Below, piece after piece: positions 1 through 11,090 of a stretch of DNA of 64,000 nt. The DNA is from Gerris lacustris (Eukaryota > Arthropoda > Insecta > Hemiptera > Gerridae), in NCBI GenBank assembly GCA_951217055.1, contig OX578280.1, positions 12,625,394-12,689,393 on the forward strand. The letters run 5' to 3'. Numbering within the stretch: the first letter of the stretch is position 1; every line of letters begins with the position of its first letter. The position numbers and the translations under genes were made by a program. The notes below the pieces were generated by a model. It made no database searches. It was not told the origin of the DNA and saw only the letters and a list, made by a program, of their open reading frames with translations.

Positions 1-350
1 GATGTTCTTTGAAGTCATAAAAAACAACGTATGCGTTTTATATTTAATAAATTTCATTTTTAAATTTTTAAAAAAATAACACATAAAAATAACATTTTTT
101 TTTTTTTATTAATTTATTTTTGTTTATCTTGAAATTTGGCATGAATGTTACTTCAAGTTGGGAAAATAAATATATTTAGTTGTTTTTTTATAAAAAAAAA
201 AATTGTTATTAATTTTAAATGTTTATTAGACATTTTTTCAAAAGTTTTATTTTTAAATTTTTATTTTTTCTTGAAATTAGGAATAGATGTTCCTTTAAGA
301 CATTAAAATCGGTGTATATGGTTTATTTGTTTAAAAAATGTTTAGAATTA
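1..350. other. AT-rich stretch, no gene seen
   Basis: Runs of A and T with no convincing ORF or repeat end. The right edge grades into the first SINE-like copy. Its left boundary lies outside the window. Confidence 0.5.
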
Positions 351-565
351 CCATAAAAATAACCTTCCCAGCAGGGAATCGAACCCAGCCTCTCACTGTC
401 CACGTTTAAACTTATTTTCTCAGAAGCTAGATTATTCCCGGGAAAACGACTTATACCGTTAGATTCGTATTTAAATGCTCTACATTTTTTAAAAAAAATT
501 AATTAAAAATCGTCGGAATAGTTTTCGAGAAATAATGTTTTTGAGGGGGAGTGCCCCCAAATGTA
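351..565 (-). repeat. SINE-like family S3, copy a
   Basis: The segment at 374-386 reads GGGAATCGAACCC, the reverse complement of a pol III B box. It is followed by a conserved block containing CCGGGAAAACGACTTATACC and by GTGCCCCCAAAT. The same order of blocks recurs at 655-805 and 38663-39228. No clear A box was found, so 'tRNA-related' rests on the B-box-like stretch alone. It could instead be a non-tRNA dispersed repeat. Confidence 0.5.
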
Positions 566-654
566 TAGCTTAAATAATTTATAGATTTCACATCGGGTTA
601 TCATTTATCCTTTATGTAATTGAAATCGATTTTTATGGATTATTTTAGAATTAA

Positions 655-805
655 ATTTTTACAAATACCATGAAAATAACTTCGCCCCAGCGGGGAATCG
701 AACCCCACCTCTCACTGTCCGCGTTTAGAATTATTTTCACAAAAACTAGATTTTTCTCGGGAAATCGACTTATATACCTTTAGATTCGTATTTATGATTC
801 GTATT
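655..805 (-). repeat. SINE-like family S3, copy b (partial)
   Basis: The B-box-like stretch lies at 693-705, followed by CTCTCACTGTCCGCGTTTA and a diverged form of the GGGAAA..CGACTTATA block. It is in the same orientation as copy a, about 320 bp away, so the two may be a diverged tandem pair. The right-hand part seen in copy c is missing. Confidence 0.45.
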
Positions 806-1377
806 AAATGGATCCTCTTGTCCGCGTTTAATTTTTTTCTAATTTTCGCGAGGTCTACTGTTCACAGAACTACTAGTATAGTTATTATCAAAATGTAAAT
901 TTATTCGACTTTAATATTAAAATTCTTCTTTATAACGCGAAAAAAATTACTTTTAGGGTACAGGAAAGTAGATAGACAAGTATATTATGTTAAAATAACA
1001 GTTACAAATATAATAATAAGTAATGATATTACATAATGTATAAAGCAAGTTTTAGTTGGTTAACTGGATTTAAATTCCTAGGTAGTAAGTCGAGTTTTAT
1101 AATTTGAAATTATACAAATAAATAATAAACCATCCAATTTTCCTCACCATGATATTCGAGTAATAAAATATGTGGGTGTGAAGTGTGTTTATACGTTATA
1201 GAGTGTTAACTACGAATATTATGTTTTATATATACATTTTATAAAAGTAAAAAACATTGTTTAATGAATAAAGTAAAAACAAAATAATGTAATAAATGTA
1301 ATAGAAAAATGTGAGTGTTATATAGGAAAAACGTTTGTGAGGGTATGCTATCATGGAAACCACAATTATCTGTGGTA
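806..1377. other. AT-rich stretch, nothing recognised
   Basis: No ORF with recognisable protein character and no repeat shared with the rest of the window was seen here. Confidence 0.4.
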
Positions 1378-1740
1378 AAATGGTTGGGTAAGGAGTAAGA
1401 AGAACCAAGCACAAACCGGTTGAGGCGGCGAATCCAATTTCCCGCGATCGCGCCAGTGTGAGATTCACATTAAAAATATAGGAGAGCTGAGAGTGGGTAG
1501 AGAAACAAGGTATGAAACCCCTCCCCCCTTCCCAACCCCCCTCCCCCATCGAAGCAACACCCCCCCCCCCCCCCCCTCACGACGGCCAATTCCACACAAA
1601 TAAGACTTGAAATTCGCTTTCAAAACGACCATGAAATGAAATTATTAAATGTTTCATACCGGCTACGCGGCGGCTTTAGTGGTTAAACAGTAACAAGTTT
1701 CACCTCAATGGGGGGGGGGGGGGGAGAAAGAAAGGACGCT
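1378..1740. other. GC-richer patch with poly-C and poly-G tracts
   Basis: This stretch is clearly richer in G and C than its surroundings. It holds CCCGCGATCGCGCC near 1440, a C run at about 1560-1576 and a G run at about 1709-1724. The two runs are complementary and about 140 bases apart, so the single strand could fold. The 107-aa minus-strand ORF across it has no recognisable domain. It may be a decayed GC-rich transposon or a regulatory region. Confidence 0.3.
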
Positions 1741-1900
1741 TTGTAGATGATTTTTTCCACAGAAATAGAGAGCAAAATACTGGAAAAATATAATAGTGGA
1801 AGAAAAAAAAAATCATCTTTCTAACTCGTTGGACCGATTCATAATGTTTCTGTTTTATTTTTTTCACAAAAATATATAAAAATACATTGGATATATATAT

Positions 1901-1904
<4 letters not shown>

Positions 1905-1993
<89 letters not shown>
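1905..1993. repeat. (TA)n microsatellite
   Basis: About 89 bases of uninterrupted TA. It is one of seven long TA tracts in the window. The IYIYIY ORFs here are artefacts of the repeat. Confidence 0.97.
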
Positions 1994-1997
<4 letters not shown>

Positions 1998-2202
1998 ATA
2001 AATAAAATAAAAAAATAATTTTTGAAAAAAAAGGAAAATGGAGATCAAAGAAAAATTAATCTCTTAAATATTAATAAAAAAAACGAATTATAAGTTTATG
2101 ATTGAGTTATTATTGAGATTTTTGGAGACTTATTTTTCGATATTGCTTTTTACATTGGGCTTTAGACTTAAAATAAAAATCTTTGGAAATAAAAAAAAAA
2201 TT

Positions 2203-2514
2203 GAGAGCCAGCGTGGCCGTGTGGGTTAAATTACTAACCACGTCTGCTCGGCCATCACTGAATCATGAGCGGTACGAGATCGTGGGTTCGTTTCCTCACC
2301 GTAACGCTTTGATTTATATGGCTCACTATTGATCACGTAATACTCGCTTCGGCGGTACAATGTACAGAGATGTGTGAAGTGGTTGGAACTCTCTACCACG
2401 GGTATAGTAAAAAGGGCCTAAGTGATGGCCTAATTGCAAGGTTCGAACAAGTGGTTCGTCTAGTACTATGTCTGTCTAGTACTAGTACTAGGACCTTACT
2501 ACTACTACTACTAA
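2203..2514 (+). repeat. tRNA-derived SINE family S2, copy a
   Basis: The head is tRNA-like: an A-box-like block GCGTGGCCGTGTGGGTTAA at 2211-2229 and a B box GGTTCGTTTCC at 2285-2295. A body of about 200 bp follows. The 3' end is a short (TAC/ACT)n tail near 2497-2513. The body recurs in reverse at 35150-35455. The 85-aa ORF starting at 2370 is only SINE body. Promoter boxes, tail and a second copy together support a SINE. Confidence 0.7.
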
Positions 2515-2785
2515 AATTAAAATGTATATTAATTCTTTTGATTTATCCATCAAAAATTGGTAAGTTTTTTACAAATTCTCACATTAAAGAATATATTATA
2601 TTCACTAGTTTTGATTTATTTAAATGAAACAAGTTATATTCATTTCACTAATGAAAAATTATCGTCAATCTTACTGATAATAAAATAAATTAGTTAAATT
2701 GGTCTATATAATCAAATATTTTCACTGTTATAAAACGATATATTTGACGCATTAGTATTAATGTGTAATAAGATCTTATAACACC

Positions 2786-3021
2786 GGTACTTCTTTAGAT
2801 TGTACTCCCCTGTGATTTTTTAGAGCATAAACGACATTGACTAAATAACAATTAAGACGAAGAGATGTTTAGTCCAATGTACTTTGGGACAAAGGAATAT
2901 TATATTTCTTTTTTTATAAAAGTAGTAACAGTCTAAAGAAGAACATTGCGTACGGCATCGTTTTTTTATTGTTACTCCCTTCATTTTTTTTATAAGGGGA
3001 GTAACAATCTAGAGAAGTGCA
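2786..3021 (+). mobile_element. hAT-like MITE family A, copy 1
   Basis: The termini are inverted repeats built on GGYACTTCTTTAGATTGTTA and its complement ending in AGAAGTGC. The interior contains the family blocks 'AGTCCAATGTACTTTGGGAC' and an inner inverted pair. Flanking 8-mers ATAACACC and GTAAAACA agree at 5 of 8 positions, weak on their own but in line with the clearer 8-bp duplications of copies 2, 4 and 6. No transposase is encoded. Confidence 0.75.
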
Positions 3022-3645
3022 GTAAAACAAATATTTCATAAACGAAAAAAATTATAATTAATAATAATATACCAAAGAAAGAAGAAAATACTCTAAAGGC
3101 GATAAAGATCAAGAGTTATAATTGCACTAGGGGCTTGTGTCTCCGCTAGATATATGTTTGTTAAATAATTACAAATACGTAATATGTTTTTCTTTTAATG
3201 ATTTTTAATTTTTTGTTAGAAGGAAATATAGTAAGACTCTTAGAAGTTTAAATAAAAATGTAGAGAAACTTGATTCGCTTATTATATCAAAAGTAATAAG
3301 AGAACTGATTTCTTTCAATCTAAAGTATGAGTCAGTTTTATTGGATTAAATGAAAGAAACAATATACTGTAAGCTTAAACAAAAAGTGAACGGGTGTATT
3401 CGGAGTTTATGGAACTAATAGAAATAGAAATAAGCCTTATTTCCTTCTATTGATATAACTTATAAAGAGTGTATAGAAAAGTAATATAGATATATTGGAA
3501 AACAAACTCAGTACAATTTCACATAGTCTACATCTACAGAAATAGGAACCTATAAATGGGATTTAAAAATCCTCAATGTTTGTAATATTATTACAACTAT
3601 TACTAGGTATATAAAATAGTTAGGGAAGTTAGTAGAATACGAGTA
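3022..3645. other. AT-rich stretch, nothing recognised
   Basis: There is no ORF with protein character and no shared repeat. Confidence 0.4.
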
Positions 3646-3905
3646 TATAAGTTAGTCAATATATAAGTTAGTTAATATAAAATTTGATTAATATATAAGT
3701 TAGTAGTTTAAATAAGTTGGTTAAATTAGAAGTTAGTTAATGTATATGTTAGTTAATATATAAGTTAGTTAATGTATTAGGTTAGTCGATATATAAGCTA
3801 GTTAATCTATAGGTTAGTTAATATATTATGTTAGTTAATGTATAGGTTAGTCAATATACATAAAAGTTAGTTAATAAATATGTTAGTTAATAAGTTAGTT
3901 AGAGT
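3646..3905. repeat. Degenerate tandem repeat, TTAGTTAATATATAAG unit
   Basis: Variants of a 16-20-base unit (TTAGTTAAT plus A/T-rich spacer) follow one another for about 260 bp. Unit length and sequence drift, which indicates an old minisatellite. Confidence 0.8.
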
Positions 3906-4789
3906 AATGAAAATCATTTGATTGTAATAATTTAATTTAATAGATATAATTGAAGCAGGTTACCGATAGGTGTAAGGTGTGTTAGATCCCTGGAAGTTAT
4001 ATGTATTAGTATTTTATACATTTTCTTCAACTGCCTTTATTCCTGGTTAGAAGTAAAGATTGAAGATTTTTGTAAGTTTAAATAAAAACGAAGAGTAACT
4101 AGATTCAACCATTATATTAAATGTCATCATAAGTGAAATTAAATATAATTAAATATAATATTAAAAATACAAGTTAACTATTGCATTTTTTTTTTAATGA
4201 GAACAAAAAAAACTCATAAAAAGTTCTTAAGGTGTTATTGGTCATTAACTTTTAAAATATTATAAATTAACTAAGGTTATTACAGTAATTCTTCTAATAA
4301 AGGGGTTATTGGTCATGAACTTTTAAAATAATATTATAAATTAACTGGGGTTATTATAATAATATTTTACTTTATAAAAGTGGGACTTAAAAAAATAGAT
4401 ACCAAGAAATTAGAGTCCTGAGAAACAATAAAATATTAATTGGGATAAAATATCTGATAAAATAAATAGTGACATAGACCTATATTAAGAAATCGGTCCG
4501 AAAAAACTCAAGTAAACTTTCGTATGTATACACTGGTAACGAATTTAAATCCCATAACATCTAATTTAATTTATAAATATATTTTTGAAGTTATTATTTT
4601 AGTTATTATTAGACCTTTACAGCTATATTTATATTAATATTATTTATTTATTTTTATTTTTTTTTTGCTAACTTGGTTAATAATTTTTAGCAATTAATCT
4701 TCTAAAGGTATATTCTACTTAATATTTGAAAATATTAAACATATTTATGAGCTACTCATACAAAATTCAGAAATTAGCCTTCGTAATTC
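3906..4789. other. AT-rich stretch with one short direct duplication
   Basis: Two diverged copies of a roughly 80-bp segment with GTTATTGGTCATNAACTTTT lie at about 4230-4372. Nothing else was recognised. Confidence 0.4.
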
Positions 4790-5220
4790 ATGAAAGAAGG
4801 CTTAAAGCGTGAAATTTTCGAAGGAAAAAGTTAAAAATTTGGTACTCATGGAGGTGTCAGCGAGGTTTTCCTACTATTTAGAAGCGTTAAGCCGTGAAAC
4901 CGCCGGCTAACTTGCGAGCGCTTTAATTCATCTTTTGTTTTGGCGGCTTTTCAAGGTTTTAAAGGGGAAAAGCGGCGTAGCTGTGTGGGAAAAAGAGGAT
5001 GAGTAGGAGAGGCAAGTGTTGCCAACTTGAAACCTTCCGAACACTTTGCTGCGAAAATTTCCCTATAAAACCGCATGCAGGGTTGCCGCCATGTTAAACC
5101 GCTAATGGAGTTTTAACGTCTTAACTGGAAAATTCCTCTCTACATCATTCCTCTCGAGTGTGATATCAGGGTACCCTAGGGTTGCGGATCCGCATCCAGA
5201 CGGTTCACCAAACCAAGATT
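4790..5220. other. GC- and CpG-richer unique-looking stretch
   Basis: This is one of the few non-repetitive, GC-richer stretches. It has many CpG sites (for example GAAACCGCCGGC and GCGAGCGC) and no long ORF. On the minus strand an ATG in a good context (AACATGGCGGC, near 5095) opens a frame of only a few codons. It could be a decayed element, an unspliced short exon or a regulatory region. Confidence 0.25.
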
Positions 5221-5425
5221 AAAATCACTCCAAACGACAAATAAATACAGTTTAGAGAAAACTCAAGAATTTCAAACATCTTACCTACTCTTCAATCGAT
5301 TCATTTATCAGTCCTATAATATAATTCCAGAACGAAACTTCTCAAGTTCAAGCAATTTTAAACCTTGCTAAAAGTAATTTATATGTCTTTAAGAGATGTA
5401 TACATAAGATTTCAAATAATTTGAA

Positions 5426-5740
5426 CAGTGGCGTATCCAGCGGCTAGGTCTGGAGGGGGCACATTTTAATTCAGTTTAGATTGGGGGGGGGGGGGGAATT
5501 CGTAGTGGAAACAAGATAAGGGAACTACTTATTCAACAAAGCAGAAAATATGACCTCTCAAAACAGCGCTTTTATGCATTTCTGAGGTGAAATTGAATAT
5601 GAGGTGAATGTAAAAATATGTAATAAAAAAATATGCGCCGTATTTTTTTTTTTTTTTGTTTAACTCAATCGGGTCTGGGACCGTCTGGGGGGGGGGGGGG
5701 GGCACGTGCCCCCTGTGCCCCCCCCCTGGATGCGCCACTG
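5426..5740. mobile_element. hAT MITE, CAGTGGCG family, copy 1
   Basis: The ends are CAGTGGCGTATCCAG and CTGGATGCGCCACTG, matching the CA..TG termini of hAT elements. The element is flanked by a perfect 8-bp duplication AATTTGAA at 5418-5425 and 5741-5748. The 315-bp interior carries G and T homopolymers and no transposase. The 74-aa ORF here is incidental. Confidence 0.92.
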
Positions 5741-5790
5741 AATTTGAACACATAGACTAAAGAAAATCGATTGAACAGTATAGATAAATT

Positions 5791-6026
5791 CGTACTTCTT
5801 TAGATTGTTACTCCCCTATGATATGATATGATTTTTTAAACATTCCCTCGACTGAATAACTATTAAGATAAATTAATGTTTAGTCCAATGACTATGGGAC
5901 AAAGGAATATCACACTACTGTTTAATAAGGGGAGTAACAGTCAAAAGAAGAACATTCCGAACACCTTCTTTAAATTGTTACTCCCTTCTGTTTTTTACAC
6001 GGGGATTAACAGTCTAAAGAAGTGCT
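5791..6026 (+). mobile_element. hAT-like MITE family A, copy 2
   Basis: It carries the family A terminal inverted repeats and internal blocks in the same order as copy 1. Flanking 8-mers GATAAATT (5783-5790) and AATAAATT (6027-6034) match at 7 of 8 positions. Confidence 0.85.
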
Positions 6027-6177
6027 AATAAATTAAATTAAAATAAACACAATTTTTAAAAGTATAATCCAGAAATGAAAATTGTAAATTTTTCGGCTTT
6101 TACTATTTTCTCTAGAATCTATGAATGAAGATGTTCTTTAGCCTCTACACCTACACTATACTAGAGCTAGCTATAAT

Positions 6178-6180
<3 letters not shown>

Positions 6181-6259
<79 letters not shown>
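6181..6259. repeat. (TA)n microsatellite
   Basis: About 79 bases of pure TA. Confidence 0.97.
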
Positions 6260-6261
<2 letters not shown>

Positions 6262-6354
6262 AATTAGATTAATTTTATTTTAAAAATATAGCAATAAAAT
6301 GGGGTACATAAGGTAGTGTGAAGGTACTAAATTCTGCTCTAATACTAATTAACG

Positions 6355-6843
6355 GGTACTTTTTTACTTTAGCACCCCCCTATATCCCATTGTGTTAATA
6401 GTTATTTAGACAAAGGAACATTATACAGAGTAGCATATTATATTCCTTAGTCTAAATTACTATTAAGACGAAGGGATATTTATTCCAATGTACCTTGGGA
6501 CAAAGGAATATCACACTTGTGTATATAATTGTGATCATATCCTTTAGTCTAATCAACTATTAAGATAAAGGAACATTAAATATAAAACTTCCCCAGGAGT
6601 CTCAATTTCTTCAATGTAAGAGAATAATAGTAGTAGATAATGATAATAATAATGATAATAATAATAATAGTAATAATAATAATAATAGTAATAATAATAA
6701 TAGATAATAATAATAATGATGATAATAATAGTAGAATAATAGTAGTAAGAGAATAATGGGGAGACAAACACACAAACCTTTGAGACTTTTGTAGGGCAGA
6801 CTATTGTTTAGGATCAAGGGGGGTGCTAAAGTAAAAAAGTGCC
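6355..6843. mobile_element. hAT-like MITE related to family A
   Basis: Inverted ends read GGTACTTTTTTACTTTAGCA and its complement ending AAAAAAGTGCC. Flanking 8-mers AATTAACG and AATTAACA match at 7 of 8. The interior shares family A blocks (TCCAATGTACCTTGGGACAA) but the termini differ, so it is a sister family. A (TAA)n/(TAG)n microsatellite fills about 6636-6745 and produces the long tyrosine/isoleucine-repeat ORFs. Confidence 0.88.
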
Positions 6844-7325
6844 AATTAACAAGCCTGTGGCAACGGACTTAATTTTGTATTTAGGAAGAAATTAAAATTA
6901 AGTAAAAATTAATTTACACATCTATTTAAATAAGTTATTATAACTATTTGAAGACTATCAAATCAAAACAAAAATTTATATTTATTGGAATAAATGTGGT
7001 TGTCTTAGTTTAGCAATAACAAATAATTTCGAAGTGAGTCGCCACCGAAGTCGGGACACAATTTGATTACATAAAATATTGATAAACATAAGTTTTAATT
7101 CAATTTTTATTCTTTTACACTTTGACATTCTTACGAACAATTCAATTTGTCTTGGCAGATACGAAAAACAAACGAAGTTCACAAAACTGGCCCGATTTCA
7201 AATGATATAAGAAAGGATAAGGACAAATTAAGCACTTTTTTTGGCCAACTTAAAGCCAAGAAATCCTCTAGAAAGCTGAAAAGCAAAAAACAGACAAAAA
7301 AAACCTAATAATAACGCAGCACTCT
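6844..7325. other. AT-rich stretch, nothing recognised
   Basis: A 66-aa minus-strand ORF (6982-7182) has no recognisable domain. No repeat structure was seen. Confidence 0.35.
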
Positions 7326-7329
7326 AAAT

Positions 7330-7585
7330 TTATGTGATAGTTTTAAAGAACGAAACATTTTCATGTATTCGATTTCAGAAATTCCTAGACAGATATCCGT
7401 TTTAGACAATGGGGAACATTTTTGGTCCGTAGTTTATCTGTAGGTCGCTCAATTTTTACAAACTAACATATTTTAAAAACTAAACGTTCAATTATACTTA
7501 ATTGAAATTTTGATGGTAGATCATATATGTAGCCCATAGTTGGTCCTATATAGGATTCAATCTTCAGCCACCAGTTTTTTTTCGT
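7330..7585 (+). repeat. Rep-B dispersed repeat, copy 1, left part
   Basis: It matches the other Rep-B copies through 'GATTTCAGAAATTCCTAGAC', 'CGCTCAATTTTTAC' and the GTTGGTCCTATAT block. The copy is degenerate. Its right end (blocks AATAGGTT..AAAGCATA and GTGCCACACT) reappears at 8930-9045, so about 1.3 kb of other sequence splits it. Confidence 0.65.
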
Positions 7586-8177
7586 TCTTGTGTAACGCTT
7601 TTCGAGTTTATGTGCCAAAGTAAAGACATGAAAATGTCAAAAAATTCAAGCGTGCAAATTCTTGCGTCTGTAAATTAGGAATTAAATCGAACATGTATGT
7701 AGCGCAAGAAGAAAGAAAGTACTTTTCCAGTTTATTAAGAAGTAATCTTTTAGCTTCTTCACCAATATTTTTATAATAATGTAAAAAATAAATTTTATGT
7801 GTGTAAGTTTATTAGTAATAAGATTCTAAGGATTATGGTGTTTGTCCGATGCAAATTGGAGCAGAAGAACAGAAGTTGTAGTTGGGGGGGGGGTCGCTGG
7901 GGCTCGTGAGCGACTACTGGAGTGGTAGCGAGAAGCGAAGAGAGTGAGACGTGGTAGGTAGCCGAGGGCAGGGGTGGGTAGGCCCTACAAAGTGCGGTAG
8001 TGGGAGACGCAATACCTACTGAGAGCGGGCAGACTCGATTGAACACCTCCTATATCTTTCTAACTCCCTGTTCCTATATCTTCCCTACTTGTGTAACGCT
8101 AGTTCTTGGTAACGCTTTTCGAGGTTATGTGCCATAGACAAGAAATGAAAATGTCAAAGGGGGGAATAATAATAATA
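7586..8177. other. GC-richer unknown segment inside split Rep-B
   Basis: A GC-richer block at about 7860-8045 contains a G run and CAGGGGTGGG, a sequence resembling a hAT end, but no partner end was found. A short direct repeat with TAACGCTTTTCGAG..TATGTGCCA occurs at about 7591-7640 and 8106-8155, bracketing the block. The 83-aa minus-strand ORF has no recognisable domain. Confidence 0.35.
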
Positions 8178-8573
8178 ATAAAGGGGACTAGAAGTAGAAA
8201 TTTTAAAACCATATTGCTTCCCGAATTCTCGGAACTCAAAGCTATTAAACGGCATATTATCGGCCACCATCTCGTGAGGAATGCCGAACCTACCAAATAT
8301 TGCTTTACATTTAGAGATTATGGACCCACTATTTTTACTGGACAACTTTATAACTTCGATCCATCTTGAAAAATAATCAACAAGGACGAGATAACTCTTT
8401 CCAGCCCATTCAGCAATATCTGCTCCTACTTTATAGAAGAGAATGTTAGGGATCTCGTGGCTGAGCATAGGTTCTCTAGAATTAGACTTTTGGTACTTGG
8501 CACATAACGAACACGACATTATAAGATTTTGAATATCCGACATGATTGCCGGCCAATAGAAAGACTCTACGGC
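8178..8573 (-). pseudogene. Ty3/Gypsy integrase fragment
   Basis: The minus-strand frame keeps the end of the integrase zinc-binding region (FYWPAI then CSLC at residues 11-14 of the 129-aa ORF) followed by the catalytic core. Acidic residues of the DDE triad are visible at D42 (GADIAEW) and D95 (VADN), with DYFSRWIEV between. The sequence ends after TSSP, where the family normally continues to the third acidic residue; here it runs into a (TAA)n tract. There is no gag, protease, RT or LTR on this strand. It abuts, head to head, a plus-strand Gypsy 3' fragment at about 8574. This is a relic and cannot encode a working integrase. Confidence 0.85.
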
Positions 8574-8728
8574 GCAATTCTATACATCTTAGAAAAAATA
8601 CTAGGGTCCTAGGTGAGTCCATCGACGGTTTAGTTGACGATACTAGATCTGTTGTTGAGCCTCAAGCATTTCCTACTGGGGTTACTCGGTCTGGAAAAAG
8701 GTTCAGACCTTTACCACCCTCAGTGTGA
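8574..8728 (+). pseudogene. Ty3/Gypsy Pol C-terminus fragment
   Basis: The plus-strand frame ends in TRSGKRFRPLPPSV and a TGA at 8726-8728. A basic 'RSG+..RPP' tail just before the polypurine tract is typical of Gypsy Pol polyproteins. About 50 codons survive. The in-frame ATG at 8546 lies in the neighbouring inverted integrase fragment and is not a real start. The following PPT and LTR-like sequence support the assignment. Confidence 0.6.
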
Positions 8729-8732
8729 ACTT

Positions 8733-8929
8733 AAGGGGGAAGATGTTTATATCAGTGTTGTCATTTTAATTTAGTTTATATTATGTTACTATGACAACTA
8801 AGTTTGTTATGTTTTGATATTACATTTTGACATATAGTTAATTGTTGTCTTGTTGTTATGTAATGAACCTTTATATGTATTATATTACAAAGTTATTTCA
8901 ATGAGTTTTGACTTATATTTCTAATCACA
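8733..8929 (+). mobile_element. Probable polypurine tract and 3' LTR of Gypsy fragment
   Basis: A purine run AAGGGGGAAGA (8733-8743) starts five bases after the Pol stop, and the next bases are TGTTTATATC, as expected for an LTR start. A CA at 8928-8929 is a possible LTR end (about 186 bp). No second LTR or TSD is present to confirm it, so the right boundary is a guess. Confidence 0.5.
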
Positions 8930-9045
8930 AATTAGAATTAAACCGGGGGGATTGAATAAATTAGGCAAAAATAGGTTTTAAAAGCATAGTATCAATAAGT
9001 ACGTGCGATAGGATCCGGGGAAGTAATGTGCCACACTATTTCAAC
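8930..9045 (+). repeat. Rep-B copy 1, right part
   Basis: It matches the right end of other Rep-B copies: AATAGGTTTTAAAAGCATA, then a GATAGGA block, then TGTGCCACACTA. It resumes Rep-B after the Gypsy and GC-rich inserts. Confidence 0.65.
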
Positions 9046-10480
9046 TGACAGAATATTTTTTAATAAAAAAAAAACTTGATTAAATGTTTATAAGCTCTTC
9101 TTTGTAAAAATTAAAGAAAAAATATCTGCTCCATAATTTTTCAGATTGAACATAATATATTATGTTTAACAAATACTACTCTTACATTCTGAAATGGTCT
9201 AACACTGCTGTTGATCCTGAAAATAGGGTGCAAATAATAAAATGTTTACATAGAATAGCAATGAAATTTGCAATTTAATAGTCAGGTACACAGGTAAACA
9301 TTTTTTTTTTTTCTTCTTATTTTAACTAGTTCAAATAAGAAAAAAAAAACTAAAAGGTTGTTGTGAATATATAAATTTCTCGTTTTTATACACAAATAGT
9401 TAAAAAATAAAATTCTGAATGAAAATCAAGCTGGCCTCTTAGAATTCTTGAAATGAAATTAAGAAAAGTATAAAAACATAAATATAACTGTAGAAAAAAA
9501 AAATAAAATGAAAAGAAAGTTCATAAAAAAATACGGTTGTTGCTGCGAGTGGGTTTTTTAAAGCTGCCGAGTATTTAAAAGCATAATCTTAAAAGGGTCA
9601 CTTTTTTCTTTACTCACAAAAGGAAAAGCGGAAAAAGCATTTATATTTTCATCGTTTTCATTTATTTTTTAAAGAATTTTCCATGAAGGGGAAAATATTG
9701 TTTTGGGGAAAGGACCATTTTTAGGAGTTTTGGATAAAGCTCCTTAAGCAAGGAAGTGCGGAATATTGAGAAGAATAAATGTAAATTATACAAGTTTTAT
9801 ACTTTTGCGAGGGGGGAAAGTCTACTCAAGGTTTTGGGAGGGTTTTCTTTGGAAGGGAAATCTAATACGAAATCAAGAAAATGAAGACTAGGAAAGAGGG
9901 AAAGTTCACAACCAAATCCTCTCTTGGACCCTTCTCTAAATTGGCAAGTTACCAGTATTTTATCATATAATAGTGGAGTTGGAAGAGGGAAATAATGTTT
10001 ACAGAGGCCCTTCTATTCTGATCAAGTTAGAATCAAAGATCTACATTCAATATTCTATTCCAATTTTCTTTCACAAGAAAAAAAATTGAGCAAATACAAA
10101 TGACAAAATTGGCATTAGAGCAACGACAAAAAAAAGTTGTTGGATTAAACTAAAATAGAGAAGAAAATATCTTATGTAAATTTTAATTACTAAGCAAAGG
10201 TTGATGAAACTAAGAAGAGAGAGTAAAATATTAGATATAACTAAGATATATATATTTATATATACGACTTTTTTTAAAACCCTATTTCAAACTGTCATTG
10301 CGTGCCTTTTACCCAATCGTTTTTAAAGTTATAGATATGAAATTGATAAAAGAAAAATGTAGTTTTTAGATCCCGCAAACCCCATATCTCTATTTACAAC
10401 AGAAGCTGAGCTAAAAAAACATCACACACAAACCTATCAAATGAAATAAAAATAATAATTAAAACTCTGTCAAAGGCTTA
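9046..10480. other. Long AT-rich stretch, nothing recognised
   Basis: Purine-rich segments are frequent near 9480-10250. There is no ORF with protein character, no shared repeat and no RNA gene. Confidence 0.4.
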
Positions 10481-10836
10481 TTTTAGTATGGCAAGTTAGC
10501 TACATAACTTACGCTCCGCGGATCGTTCGGGAATTGTTTAGGACAGATTTTATGCGCATGCGCTAATATTGTACGTCAGGATGAAACAGGTTTGTGGCTC
10601 TATTTGAACCGTATTAAAATATTCAAGGAAACCTAACAGATAGGGAACCTTCTTGTTGCGTTACGATAAATAAAACTGCGCATATCAAACAAACCAGTAT
10701 TTGCTATTGTCAAAGGATCGTTTGGATAGTGCAGTTAAAGGTTTGCAAACGATACCAGGGATCGTTGGGGCTTACCTAGGGGTTGGAACAGTTTGGAGGA
10801 CGGTACGAAATACTGTCATAAGTCGAGTTAGTTTTT
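10481..10836. other. GC-richer segment left of MITE A copy 3
   Basis: It contains TGCGCATGCGC at 10553-10563 and CTCCGCGGATCG. The 63-aa ORF from 10701 has no recognisable domain. Similar GC content resumes after the MITE (11020-11090), suggesting the MITE inserted into one older element. Confidence 0.3.
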
Positions 10837-11010
10837 GGAACTTCTTTAGATTGTTACTCCCCTATGTTGTTTTAGAATATAACTCAATTTGACTAAATAA
10901 CTATTAAGACAAAGGGATGTTTAGTCCAATGTACATCGAGACTTCTGTTTTACCTTTAGATTGTTACCTCTGTTTCTTTTATAAGGGGAGTAACAATCTA
11001 AAGAAGTGCC
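10837..11010 (+). mobile_element. hAT-like MITE family A, copy 3 (short form)
   Basis: A 174-bp copy with one pair of terminal inverted repeats and the AGTCCAATGTAC block, lacking the inner inverted pair. Flanking 8-mers TAGTTTTT and AGGTTTTT match at 6 of 8. Confidence 0.8.
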
Positions 11011-11090
11011 AGGTTTTTATCCATTGCGCATGTCCGTGACGATCCCACGGACGGTACACTGCTTTGTTTGAACAAACCCATAGTCTTTGC

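Noticed and set aside
1839..2048. IYIYIY-rich ORF (also 16309-16719 and 32993-33187)
   Set aside because: Translation of (TA)n microsatellites; not genes.
2370..2627. 85-aa ORF after the tRNA-like head
   Set aside because: SINE body; the same sequence recurs in reverse at 35150-35455.
6553..6817. Overlapping Y/I/L-repeat ORFs
   Set aside because: Produced by a (TAA)n/(TAG)n tract inside a MITE.
7860..8045. hAT element starting at CAGGGGTGGG
   Set aside because: No matching inverted end or 8-bp duplication was found.
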